A DNA stretch of 64,000 nt from Candidatus Thiodiazotropha sp. LNASS1 (GTDB taxonomy: Bacteria > Pseudomonadota > Gammaproteobacteria > Chromatiales > Chromatiaceae): NCBI RefSeq assembly GCF_964212655.1, contig NZ_OZ156465.1:3782001-3846000 (forward strand), given 5' to 3'. How positions within the stretch are numbered: position 1 is the stretch's first letter; each line of letters opens with the position of its first letter. The notes below the pieces were generated by a model. It saw only the letters and a program-made list of their open reading frames with translations. It had not been told where the DNA came from and searched no databases. Below, piece after piece: positions 8,426 to 16,277 of the stretch. The translations under genes and the position numbers were made by a program.

Positions 8426-9117
8426 TTTGTTTACCCCTAATAAAAAGTTTTTAATTCCGTAGTGAATGAATTCGCTCTACTCATACCTCTTCAGGGTCTC
8501 GAGCGCAGCCAAATTCCATAACTCGAAAAACAACATTCCAGAACACTACCTGTTTGAGCCAGGTGTCAAACCTTGCAGAGAAATACCGCTTTTTCTGGCT
8601 TGTCATATGGGCAATATTTCTGGTTATTACGATTGGCTGCAAGAATTACGATGCAAGTGCATTAGCCGAGATAATCTGCTTTTTGCCAACATTAGTCGGT
8701 CTGTCCCCCCGTAACCAGACTATATCGACTAACCATAGCGTAACCCGTCTAAAGATACAAGATATTGTGTTGGTAAGAATCGCGACCACAATATCTGGGT
8801 GTTCATCGGGGTGGTAGTCGTTTTATCTCAGTTCAAATGGATATGCGAGATTGGCAAAGTGGTTTCTCACCTTTTGAAGGTATCTTGTTGAACTAAACCT
8901 GGGTTATTGCACTGCTAGTTCAAACAACTTAAGTAAACCTGAGAACCGGTTTTATCCAGCTTAGGGGGAAACGGGGGGTTACCACCGGAAGTAACCTGAA
9001 TACCTTGTTTTTTATAGGATTAATTCGGCGATAAAATCGTGATTTTATCGTGATAGGCCGGTGAACTTTGCTATTCATATTTAGAACAAATCTAATTGTT
9101 ATGTAGAGGATAACCTA
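8426..9117. other. intergenic region upstream of msrAB
   Basis: About 690 bases. An 87-codon frame with one hydrophobic stretch (from 8554) begins with TTG, has no ribosome site and shows no family resemblance. The last 100 bases include a palindrome listed separately and AT-rich sequence likely to be the msrAB promoter. Confidence 0.35.
9030..9049. promoter_or_regulatory. palindrome upstream of msrAB
   Basis: GATAAAATC and GATTTTATC form a perfect 9-base inverted repeat around GT, 69 bases before the msrAB start. Position and symmetry fit an operator for a dimeric regulator; the protein is unknown. Confidence 0.4.
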
Positions 9118-10272
9118 ATGAAGTTAACTGTGTGGAGTGGCCTGCTGGCATTAATGGCGCTTTTTTCCGGTTGCGCCCAGTCGGTGACTGAACAGGCTGA
9201 GCTGCCTGATGAGATGCTTCAGGGACTGTCGGTCGCGACTTTTGCCGGTGGTTGCTTCTGGTGCATCGAGGCGGGATTTGAAGAGTTGCCAGGCGTCAAA
9301 GAGGCGGTTTCTGGCTATAGCGGTGGTAGGGATAAAAATCCGACCTACCGGAAAGTTGCAAGAGGACGCACCGGGCATACCGAAGCTGTGCAGGTCTATT
9401 ACGATCCTGAAGTAATCAGTTATACGGGCTTGATTCAGGGACTATGGAGGATGATGGATCCCACAGATTCCCGAGGCCAATTCTATGATCGCGGCAGACA
9501 GTACCGCCCGGCCATCTTTTATCACAATCAAAAACAGAGAATGATTGCGGAACGTTTACGCGACGAATTGGCCGCCTCGGGACGCTACAAGAAACCGGTT
9601 ACGATTGAGATTGTTCCGTTCAAATCGTTCTACAAGGCGGAAAAGAAACACCAGGATTATTACAGGAAAAATCCGATCCGGTACAATTTCTATACCTTCA
9701 ACTCAGGCCGCTATCAGTTCGTTGATGAGGTCTGGGGTGAGGAGCGGTTTGTGGATTACACCCAATATCGCGACGAACCAGCTGAGGAAACCGCGCCGGC
9801 CGGGAAGAGTGCCCGCTATAGCAAACCGACTGAAGCAATTATCAGGAGTATGCTCACCCCGCTGCAGTACCGCGTGACTCAGGAGAACGATACAGAACAG
9901 CCGTTCAACAACGCATACTGGGATGAGAAGCGGGAAGGGATCTACGTCGACATAGTGACTGGTGAGCCTCTGTTCTCGTCCACCGACAAGTACAGGTCAG
10001 GGACCGGTTGGCCCAGTTTCACCAAACCGATTCAGCCGGAAGTGGTGACGGAAAACGAGGAGCGTTCGCTGTTTGGTGTGCGTACCGAGATCCGCAGCCG
10101 TATCGGCGACTCCCATCTCGGCCATTTATTTGATGATGGTCCGGCACCGACAGGTCTGCGATATTGCATTAACTCGGCAGCATTGCGGTTTGTGCCCAGG
10201 GCGCAGATGGAATCGCAAGGCTACTCAGAATACCTGAAGCTGTTTTTTGAAATGATGGCTGAGAGTTCATAA
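9118..10272 (+). CDS. msrAB: lipoprotein MsrA-MsrB fusion, peptide methionine sulfoxide reductase
   Basis: The 384-residue protein repairs oxidised methionine in both stereoisomers. A signal peptide with lipobox FSGC (Cys19) places it on the periplasmic face of the envelope. MsrA occupies about 38-205 with catalytic Cys46 in GGCFWC. MsrB occupies about 235-365, with GTGWPSF and catalytic Cys350 in RYCINSAAL. MsrB proteins usually bind structural zinc through two CxxC pairs; none is seen here. Reducing power must reach it from the inner membrane, and an exported TlpA-like thioredoxin lies 2.2 kb downstream. It converges on a gene for an exported protein that is about one-third methionine, a plausible substrate. 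Confidence 0.95.
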   Translation: MKLTVWSGLLALMALFSGCAQSVTEQAELPDEMLQGLSVATFAGGCFWCIEAGFEELPGVKEAVSGYSGGRDKNPTYRKVARGRTGHTEAVQVYYDPEVISYTGLIQGLWRMMDPTDSRGQFYDRGRQYRPAIFYHNQKQRMIAERLRDELAASGRYKKPVTIEIVPFKSFYKAEKKHQDYYRKNPIRYNFYTFNSGRYQFVDEVWGEERFVDYTQYRDEPAEETAPAGKSARYSKPTEAIIRSMLTPLQYRVTQENDTEQPFNNAYWDEKREGIYVDIVTGEPLFSSTDKYRSGTGWPSFTKPIQPEVVTENEERSLFGVRTEIRSRIGDSHLGHLFDDGPAPTGLRYCINSAALRFVPRAQMESQGYSEYLKLFFEMMAESS

Positions 10273-10332
10273 TTCCGGATCAACAACACCCGCTCAAGCA
10301 TGCTTGAATAAGGAGTTTGAATTTTCAGGAAT

Positions 10333-10376
10333 AAAAAAAACGCATATCAGCCGATCACAATGATCGGCGATATGCG
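10333..10376 (-). terminator. Rho-independent terminator for the Met-rich protein gene
   Basis: A long stem (CGCATATC plus GCCGATCA pairing with TGATCGGC plus GATATGCG, one bulged A, loop CAA) is followed on the minus strand by eight T residues. It terminates the minus-strand Met-repeat gene; the plus side lacks a T tract. Confidence 0.8.
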
Positions 10377-10560
10377 ATTATACAAGACTAGTTAATCTAG
10401 TTTTTTGTTGCACAACTTTTTTTATTTTTTCTCACATCTACCCATTAACAATAAGAGACCTTAACAATGCTGCGTGTCTCTTTACGCTCACTTTTTGTGC
10501 TAAGCGCCAGTCAGTTAGCTGCATATTATTGATATTATTGGTCGTTTTTGTATTGCTCCA

Positions 10561-11160
10561 TTATTGGCCGGACATGCCTCCCATGCCACCCATGCCGGAC
10601 ATCCCGCTCATGCCACCCATGCCGGACATCCCGCTCATACCGCCCATGCCGGACATGCCGCTCATGCCACCCATGCCGGACATGCCGCTCATGCCACCCA
10701 TGCCGGACATGCCGCTCATGCCACCCATGCCGGACATGCCGCTCATGCCACCCATACCGGACATGCCACTCATGCCAGACATTCCAACAGGATAAAGATG
10801 GACACCTTGAGGTGTAACCTTATAGGTACCATACATCCCCGACATACCACTCATGCCGGACATCCCGCTCATGCCTCCCATACCGGACATCCCGCTCATG
10901 CCACCCATACCGGACATCCCGCCCATGCCACCCATACCGGACATCCCGCTCATGCCACCCATACCGGACATCCCGCTCATGCCACCCATACCGGACATGC
11001 CGCTCATGCCACCCATACCGGACATGCCGCTCATACCGGACATCCCGCTCATACCGCCCATGCCGGACATCCCGCTCATTCCTGACTGTTTATCCGCAAA
11101 CGCAACTGATGCACTTGAGAGGGCCAATGAGAGAGTGATGATTGAGGCTAGTTTCTTCAT
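10561..11160 (-). CDS. exported Met-Gly-Ser repeat protein (possible oxidant or metal sink)
   Basis: The start at 11160 is supported by GGAG about 10 bases upstream. Residues 1-23 are a clean Sec signal peptide (MKKLASIITLSLALSSASVAFA). The mature 176 residues consist almost wholly of MSG and MGG triplets, so about every third residue is methionine. One 17-residue island, YGTYKVTPQGVHLYPVG, interrupts the array. Periplasmic Met-rich proteins are known as sacrificial scavengers of hypochlorite recycled by Met sulfoxide reductase (MrpX of Azospira), and as Cu(I) or Ag(I) binders. The convergent msrAB lipoprotein favours the scavenger idea; this is inference. The repeats probably vary in number between strains. 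No enzyme domain is present. Confidence 0.85.
   Translation of the reverse strand: MKKLASIITLSLALSSASVAFADKQSGMSGMSGMGGMSGMSGMSGMSGMGGMSGMSGMGGMSGMSGMGGMSGMSGMGGMGGMSGMGGMSGMSGMGGMSGMSGMSGMSGMYGTYKVTPQGVHLYPVGMSGMSGMSGMGGMSGMSGMGGMSGMSGMGGMSGMSGMGGMSGMSGMGGMSGMSGMGGMSGMSGMGGMGGMSGQ
10567..11085. repeat. tandem 9-bp-unit coding repeats (MSG/MGG array)
   Basis: Degenerate tandem repeats in units of 9 bases, organised into higher-order 18-27 base blocks, split by a unique segment at about 10787-10835. They encode the Met-Gly-Ser array and give long shadow frames on the other strand. Confidence 0.9.
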
Positions 11161-11916
11161 GATTCGATCTCCAAATAGTGTAATTTTAATTTTGTAAGCT
11201 GCTGTTTTAATGTGCCTAATCGGCATAAGCTGCGTGCAAAAAACACACCATGAGACGATTCGGTTTCTGCACCGGGAAACTAAAGTGATGATATGCCCTT
11301 GATTTATAAATAATTTACACAAGAGATTTAGGGTGGGATATGATTGATGGCAGGCAGCTGTAAAAGAATGTTTATTTTTAAATACTTGACAGATTGGCAG
11401 TCTTTACACTGGATACTGACAATTTGTCATATCGAATTAACAAGGATCAGAGTCCCTTGTAGAGATATTTTCAGCATGTGTCTGTCCACATCATACAGCG
11501 AGGCCATCACGACCCACTACAGCATGTCTGCCACTCAATTGGTAAGTCTTGTTCCGACTTAAATCAAATAAATGAAATCATCCATCTCTGAGTTGCTGAA
11601 ACTCTGTACGAGTCATGTACTGCCATCTTACGGCAACTAAATACCGCCTCTGTGATTTTGATTTTGCCAATGGAGCGGCACTTAACCGAGAATGATGTTT
11701 TGGTGTGATAGTCTCTGCTCGCAATCTGATTCATCCCTGTCCGTACAGATCTTTACTAAGTTGTATATAGCCACTTTTTCCAATTATATTGAAACCGTTT
11801 TTCCCTCCGCTGCGTAAGTGATTGTGACGGGAGTATCCGATGCCGTTTCAGAAGAATGCTCCCGGTTGTAGTTCTTATATTTACAAACTTGTTTAACAAC
11901 AGAGGAGGGTACTTGA
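11161..11916. other. intergenic region, no supported gene
   Basis: About 750 bases between divergent genes. It must hold the promoters of the Met-rich gene and of the exported protein at 11917. Short frames here (72 and 85 codons) lack support. No strong repeat was seen. Confidence 0.35.
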
Positions 11917-12351
11917 ATGAAATCCCTATCATTTGGTTGGATTAAAACGGTGTTGCCACTGGCCGCACTTTTTGCTGCGCCCATGTGGGTTAATGCTGAA
12001 ACATTCACTGGTACGATAAATGGCCATGAGTGCGCACACAACGGCGACTCTTGTCCAGTTGAGAAACTTGATCCGCATATCGCGCTCGAGTCCGATTTTG
12101 TCTTGATGGTAGGTGAGGGTGATTATCTCTTCATGCCTAACCTGTCAAGGGATATCAAAGTCAGATACGTTCTCGATAACGTTCAGATCAAAGGTGAAAA
12201 ACATCCGAGATTCAATTCCATCAAGGTTTCTGAATTTAGCGTGAAGAAGGGTGGTAAGTATGTCACGGTGTGGACGCAGAAACAGGCGGATTTCGAATAT
12301 GAAGCGCTCTACAGAGATGGTTTGGCCTTTCCTGGACAGAAAGTCAATTGA
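11917..12351 (+). CDS. exported hypothetical protein
   Basis: A 144-residue protein with a Sec signal peptide ending at about residue 27 (MWVNA before ETFTG). The mature part starts with a small beta segment and a Cys/His-rich stretch (GHECAHNGDSCPVEKLDPH), then alternates strands with many charged residues. The family is not recognised. GAGGAGGG about 8-14 bases before the start is a strong ribosome site. The clustered Cys and His could bind a metal or form a disulfide. A TlpA-like thioredoxin gene follows 82 bases later, so the pair may be one operon and this protein a thioredoxin client; that is inference. Confidence 0.7.
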   Translation: MKSLSFGWIKTVLPLAALFAAPMWVNAETFTGTINGHECAHNGDSCPVEKLDPHIALESDFVLMVGEGDYLFMPNLSRDIKVRYVLDNVQIKGEKHPRFNSIKVSEFSVKKGGKYVTVWTQKQADFEYEALYRDGLAFPGQKVN

Positions 12352-12363
12352 ACCATAGGTTAA

Positions 12364-12408
12364 GCCAATTTGAAATTGGCGCTGGGTTCAGTTTTCAGCT
12401 GAACCCAG
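12364..12408. repeat. two adjacent hairpins between exported protein and thioredoxin genes
   Basis: GCCAATT/AATTGGC (12364-12380) and CTGGGTTCAG/CTGAACCCAG (12382-12408) form consecutive stems without a following T tract. They may be attenuating or mRNA-processing structures between the two genes. Confidence 0.45.
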
Positions 12409-12433
12409 GTTAAGCTGCTTGAGGTGGATTTGA

Positions 12434-12976
12434 ATGAAAAGTTCAATACTTGTTGTGCTCTATCTCATATTTGCCTCTACAGCCTCCTGGTCTGCGGGAT
12501 TAGGTATACGCACCTACTCGGATCCAAAATCTGCGTCTGACTTTTCCCTGCCGGATTTAACTGGGCGGATACACGAAAAGTCCGATTACAGGGACCAGGC
12601 TTATATAATCAGTTTTTGGGCGACCTGGTGTGTGCCCTGCATCAAAGAGCTGCCGGATTTGCAACGGGCGGCTGAGATCCTTGATGAAGAGAATATCACC
12701 GTTCTTACAGTCAACAGCGGTGAAACTCGTGAGGTCATCGAACGGTTTTTAGTGCAACGTTCCGTTACACTCCCCGTTCTCCTGGACCAGGACTCCAGTA
12801 TGCTGCGGCAATGGCGGGTGCTGGCTCTCCCTACCTCATATATCGTCAATGCGAAGGGACAGATTGTGGCACGTGTGGTGGGAGGCATTGACTGGGATGA
12901 GCTGTCCATACTGGCGCATGTACGTGCCTTGGTGGCAGCCAATCAAAACGATGATTCAGATCGTGAATCAAACTGA
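12434..12976 (+). CDS. exported TlpA-like thioredoxin-family protein
   Basis: A 180-residue protein with a signal peptide (cleavage near WSA-GL), acting in the periplasm. The AhpC/TSA-thioredoxin fold is shown by FSLPDLTG, the active site WATWCVPC (Cys66 and Cys69), and the cis-Pro loop LALPTSYIV. TlpA/ResA-type proteins reduce disulfides, for instance in apocytochrome c maturation or as a reductant for Msr. Several c-type cytochromes and an exported Msr fusion in the window are potential clients. GAGG stands 8-11 bases before ATG. The client is not shown by the sequence. Confidence 0.88.
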   Translation: MKSSILVVLYLIFASTASWSAGLGIRTYSDPKSASDFSLPDLTGRIHEKSDYRDQAYIISFWATWCVPCIKELPDLQRAAEILDEENITVLTVNSGETREVIERFLVQRSVTLPVLLDQDSSMLRQWRVLALPTSYIVNAKGQIVARVVGGIDWDELSILAHVRALVAANQNDDSDRESN

Positions 12977-13048
12977 CATATTCTCCTGAGCCATGATATG
13001 GGAAGCTAGAATTAATGGGAACAGCAGTGACTTTGATTCCTTACTATT

Positions 13049-13507
13049 TTATTGCTTGGGTGGGAAGGCGGGCGCTGCCTCGTATTTGTAGTCACCCTGG
13101 TCCGTCATGTAGCCACGCATATCAATGATGATATTGGTCTTGTGACGTCTACCCTCGCGGGCACGAACCGCATCGAAAAAGGTTTTACGCATTTTCCCGC
13201 CGCCTTCCGTATCCTGGTCGATGCTGAAGACGATATGCAGGGGTTCACCCGGTTTCCCCAGCGGGTGGGCGAGGGCATGCACGCGTTCGTTGTGAATTGT
13301 GTAGACCAGGATCTCCATCTTGTCATGCAGGTATGGAATACGAATGGAGAAGCCGGAACCCAAAGCGATATAGGCAATCAACAGGAAAAAGAGGGTGCCC
13401 AGAATATAACCACCATAACGGCGACCTGCAGAGATGATTACCAGTACGCCCCAAATTGCGATGAGAAAAAGAAACAGGTACTTGGCAGTCAGTGGATCGT
13501 TTAACAT
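13049..13507 (-). CDS. membrane protein, third gene of ExbB/ExbD-like cluster
   Basis: The 152-residue product has two transmembrane helices in the first 55 residues (about 9-27 and 32-50) and then a soluble domain with conserved-looking EILVYTIHNERVHALAHP and HIVFSIDQDTEGGGK. The family is not recognised. It begins four bases after the stop of the ExbD-like gene, so it is the last gene of a tight three-gene operon. It could be an accessory or output subunit of the predicted ion-driven complex. That role is inferred from operon position only. Confidence 0.65.
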   Translation of the reverse strand: MLNDPLTAKYLFLFLIAIWGVLVIISAGRRYGGYILGTLFFLLIAYIALGSGFSIRIPYLHDKMEILVYTIHNERVHALAHPLGKPGEPLHIVFSIDQDTEGGGKMRKTFFDAVRAREGRRHKTNIIIDMRGYMTDQGDYKYEAAPAFPPKQ

Positions 13508-13511
13508 ATGA

Positions 13512-14123
13512 TTATTTTTCCAGTCTTCTCAATGTGCCGTGGAAGATTTCGAACGGCTCAAAGGATTTACTCTCCTCTATCAGTTGCCGGTCCCGCATCT
13601 CAAATGAGATGACGCCTTTCTCCTGACCGGGATATTCCAAAGTCATCCTCTCTTCGTAGACGACATGCATAAGACGTCCTTCCCTATATCGAATGGAAAT
13701 ATTGACATCCACCGGGGTATTGCCCATACCGTTGTCGCTGTAGTAAACAATGGAAAAACGGTAGCGTCCGTCCGGGATGCCGCGAGAGAAGATGAACTCG
13801 TAGTTGAGTCCCGAGAAGTCCACATCGCGACCCAGGTCGTCACGTACCAGGTTGAATATCTCTCCGTAGGGTGAGGCATAGCCGACGTTTTCATTTTTTT
13901 TGGGGGCGTTGGCCCAGAGGTCGATATCGGCGGGGCTGTCAGGCGCCCAGGTGATCTCGGCAATCATGTCACCGGCGGCTTTCTCTATCTCGGTCCGGGT
14001 GCTCTCCTGCTGGACCTTGATAAGGGGGATCAGCAACACAACCAGAGTGAGCATCAGCAGTGCCAGCAGAATCAGCAGGTCACGAAAAACAATGGACATG
14101 CTGTCTTCGCGTGGACGGGTCAT
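13512..14123 (-). CDS. ExbD/MotB-like single-pass protein with periplasmic domain
   Basis: A 203-residue protein with a short cytoplasmic N-terminus and one transmembrane helix (about 16-34). Asp15 in FRDLLILLALLML sits where ExbD, TolR and MotB have their proton-carrying Asp (compare PFIDVMLVLLIIF of ExbD). The remaining 165 residues are predicted periplasmic, starting with SPADIDLWANAP and later GIPDGRYRFSIVYYSD. This resembles the beta-sandwich style of DUF2135-like domains rather than an ExbD or OmpA-like end. The gene starts three bases after the ExbB-like gene. I infer an ion-motive stator subunit with an unusual periplasmic output domain. Confidence 0.65.
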   Translation of the reverse strand: MTRPREDSMSIVFRDLLILLALLMLTLVVLLIPLIKVQQESTRTEIEKAAGDMIAEITWAPDSPADIDLWANAPKKNENVGYASPYGEIFNLVRDDLGRDVDFSGLNYEFIFSRGIPDGRYRFSIVYYSDNGMGNTPVDVNISIRYREGRLMHVVYEERMTLEYPGQEKGVISFEMRDRQLIEESKSFEPFEIFHGTLRRLEK

Positions 14124-14126
14124 GAT

Positions 14127-14606
14127 TTACTCTTCCTCAGATACTGGCTCTTCCGATCTGGCGGGGCCGTAGAGCATATCCCGGATTTTGTTCATGGCTT
14201 CCATGATCATGGCCGCAGACAAGCCGATCATGGTGGTGTCGATGGCGAAGGAGACAGACTTCAGAAACTGGCCGATCTCAGCAGAGAGGGTGGCGGCATC
14301 CTGCAGGTCTCTGACATCGATACCGGCCAGGGCTATGGAAAAGCCCAGTACCGTACCGAGCATACCCAGACCGGTTGTCAGCCAGGACCAGAAGTGCGCA
14401 TCGGTCTTTCGGCCGCTAAAGGCGAAGGCCTCCACCAGCAAGACAATGGACAGGATAATGCCGAAAAACCAGAGAGTTAAGGTGTTACCGAGAATACGGT
14501 CCAGATAGCCCAGGCTGTAGAGGGTGAAGATCAGAGCCCCGAACGTGAGGAGAATGGCAAGCTCGAACAGTCTGGCCCAGGGTGCTTCAGGTTGTTGTGC
14601 GTCCAT
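14127..14606 (-). CDS. MotA/TolQ/ExbB-like membrane protein
   Basis: The 159-residue protein has about four hydrophobic helices. The third and fourth (GLGMLGTVLGFSIALAG and SFAIDTTMIGLSAAMIMEAM) carry the Gly-Leu-Gly-Thr and Thr-rich patterns of the MotA/TolQ/ExbB channel family, which pairs with an ExbD-type partner to use the proton or sodium gradient. It is shorter than ExbB or MotA and lacks their large cytoplasmic loop. The ExbD-like gene follows immediately. No TonB, Tol, flagellar or Zorya component is adjacent, so the system served is unknown. Confidence 0.65.
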   Translation of the reverse strand: MDAQQPEAPWARLFELAILLTFGALIFTLYSLGYLDRILGNTLTLWFFGIILSIVLLVEAFAFSGRKTDAHFWSWLTTGLGMLGTVLGFSIALAGIDVRDLQDAATLSAEIGQFLKSVSFAIDTTMIGLSAAMIMEAMNKIRDMLYGPARSEEPVSEEE

Positions 14607-14848
14607 CGTGGTTACTGCCTACAAATAATACGAGTATCGCACGTGGAACGTGTTCTTATCGGAGCCTCGTGCAGCTGTTATTTACTTGTGCGGTACTATC
14701 TTGCCAGTTGATAACTCGACAAGAAATACCCAAAACGTGGCAGCTAAGACAATCCTGACAAAACACTAAAAAGCTGGGTGTCACAACACGGATATGTTGA
14801 TTCATCAGCAGCGTTATTGAAGCGGATGTCCATGTTGTTTGAAGCAGT

Positions 14849-15214
14849 ATGAGTACCAACCCTTACGCTACCCGAGTCGAATACCTCGACGTCGACGGCA
14901 AACGGATAGCCACCGACCAGGAGGGCTATATCCAGGATATGGACGATTGGACAGTGGGGTATGTCTACGCGCTTGCGAAAAAAGAGCGTTTGGAGATTAC
15001 AGAGGATCACTGGGACGTTATCCGTTACATCCGGGACTACTACCAGATGCATAGGGTGCAGGCCCAGGTACGGGACATGATCAAACACTTCAAACAGGTG
15101 TGGGGCCCGTCGCGTGGCAACAACCGTTATCTGCATGACATATTTCCCCGTGGCGGACCACAGAAGCAGGGTAATCGCCTGGCCGGTATCCGCAGGACCA
15201 AAGGAGAGCACTGA
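14849..15214 (+). CDS. second DsrC/TusE-like protein lacking cysteines
   Basis: A 121-residue DsrC/TusE-fold protein. Diagnostic features are DVDGKRIATDQEGYIQD, MDDWTVGYVYALAKKE and the C-terminal LHDIFPRGGPQKQGNRLAGIRRTK. Position by position it follows DsrC to the C-terminal arm, but both arm cysteines are absent and no other Cys exists. It therefore cannot carry a persulfide and belongs with RspA-type homologues. It differs clearly from the copy at 4382-4738. The stop overlaps the start of a SlyD-like FKBP by one base, so the two are co-translated. Function is unknown; a regulatory or scaffold role is inference. Confidence 0.82.
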   Translation: MSTNPYATRVEYLDVDGKRIATDQEGYIQDMDDWTVGYVYALAKKERLEITEDHWDVIRYIRDYYQMHRVQAQVRDMIKHFKQVWGPSRGNNRYLHDIFPRGGPQKQGNRLAGIRRTKGEH

Positions 15215-15759
15215 TGAGAGTCGAGCGGGATAAGGTCGTCACCATCGAATATCGCATGATGGACGCCAAAAATGAGCTTGTCGACAGCAGCGACTACAGC
15301 GATCCACTCTCCTTCATCCAGGGACGCGAGACGGTTTTCCCCGCCATCGAAAAGCGGATTGAGGGTTGCCAGGTGGGAGACAGGCGGGAGTTTGTATTGG
15401 AAGCGGATGAGGCTTATGGTCCCAGAAACGAAGAACTCATTCGTGTGATCCCGCGTGACCGCTTTAACCATGACGGCGAGGTGGAAGTGGGTATGACCTT
15501 CAGTGCCGGTGCGCCGACAAACCGGAAACCGGTGACCGTGATCGAAGTCGATGAGGATGAAATCACGGTGGATGCCGACCATCCCCTGGCGGGGGAGTCT
15601 CTTAATATCGATCTTATCGTGGTCGATGTGCGCGATGCTGTAGAAAAAGAGCTTGCCGATGGTGTGGTGCAGGAGATGGCTGACGTCTATGCGCGCGAAG
15701 TGGCAGCCGAAGAGAGAAACACCACGACATATTCCGTTTTGGTTAAAGGCCCCGTGTAA
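15214..15759 (+). CDS. SlyD-like FKBP-type peptidyl-prolyl isomerase
   Basis: A 181-residue cytoplasmic FKBP of the SlyD type. It shows the N-terminal FKBP strand (VVTIEYRMMDAKNELVDSS), the GRETVFPAIEKRIEGCQVGDRREF segment around the active site, DEAYGPRNEELI leading to the insert-in-flap chaperone domain, and DADHPLAGESLNIDLIVVDV as the closing strand. It lacks the His/Cys-rich metal-binding tail of E. coli SlyD. These enzymes isomerise prolyl bonds and chaperone folding. GGAGAG precedes the start, which shares one base with the stop of the DsrC-like gene, suggesting that it may fold that protein. Confidence 0.88.
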   Translation: MRVERDKVVTIEYRMMDAKNELVDSSDYSDPLSFIQGRETVFPAIEKRIEGCQVGDRREFVLEADEAYGPRNEELIRVIPRDRFNHDGEVEVGMTFSAGAPTNRKPVTVIEVDEDEITVDADHPLAGESLNIDLIVVDVRDAVEKELADGVVQEMADVYAREVAAEERNTTTYSVLVKGPV

Positions 15760-15911
15760 TCCGGTGAATGTCGTTAGTATTGTCTGCCGGCCCGAATTAG
15801 AGTTTTAGTTCGCCATTGAAAATCAATTTCAGGTTCAATCAATTTGCCTCGTCTACAAAGGTTGCTGGACATCGGAGGATGATTGGGTCTGATGTCTTTC
15901 TTCAGTCAGGG

Positions 15912-16133
15912 TTATCTGTTGATTTTTAAATCGGGCAGATTGCTGCTGCCGATTACCTGCAATACGATACCGACGCCCACAAAGAATACAATGCTGGCCA
16001 TCAGACTGGCCGTGACGGGATCCTGGCCTCCCTCTCCGAAATAGAGGGCAGCCGCTCCGCAGAGGATACCGGTGAAATAGCTGATGAATGCAATGGCCAT
16101 CAGGATTTTTTGGAAAGGTGTGCGCTGTTTCAA
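15912..16133 (-). CDS. small two-helix membrane protein
   Basis: A 73-residue protein with two hydrophobic helices (about 9-31 and 43-62) separated by GEGGQDPVT. It starts with TTG at 16133; GGGAT lies about seven bases upstream. No family is recognised and no catalytic motif is visible. It stands alone between the FKBP gene and the CRP/FNR-type regulator. Confidence 0.55.
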   Translation of the reverse strand: MKQRTPFQKILMAIAFISYFTGILCGAAALYFGEGGQDPVTASLMASIVFFVGVGIVLQVIGSSNLPDLKINR

Positions 16134-16277
16134 CTGGTTATCCCGCCTGAGGTAAGAGGTTAGTCTAGAGCAATACTAACTGAATAATGGCCCTATTACC
16201 CCCCCTGGTTCTGTCAACACGCTAAGCGTGTGACGGTTCAGCTTCATTTGTATGATGATAAGCCGGATCTCTATAGG

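Noticed and set aside
8554-8817. 87-codon frame with one hydrophobic segment
   Set aside because: TTG start without ribosome site, and composition after the helix looks random.
10564-11085. Plus-strand frame of His-Ala-Thr-Gly repeats, resembling a His-rich protein
   Set aside because: It is the mirror of the minus-strand Met-Gly-Ser gene, which alone has a signal peptide, ribosome site and terminator.
10567-11085. Possible CRISPR array
   Set aside because: The repeats are contiguous 9-base coding units with no unique spacers of constant size and no cas genes.
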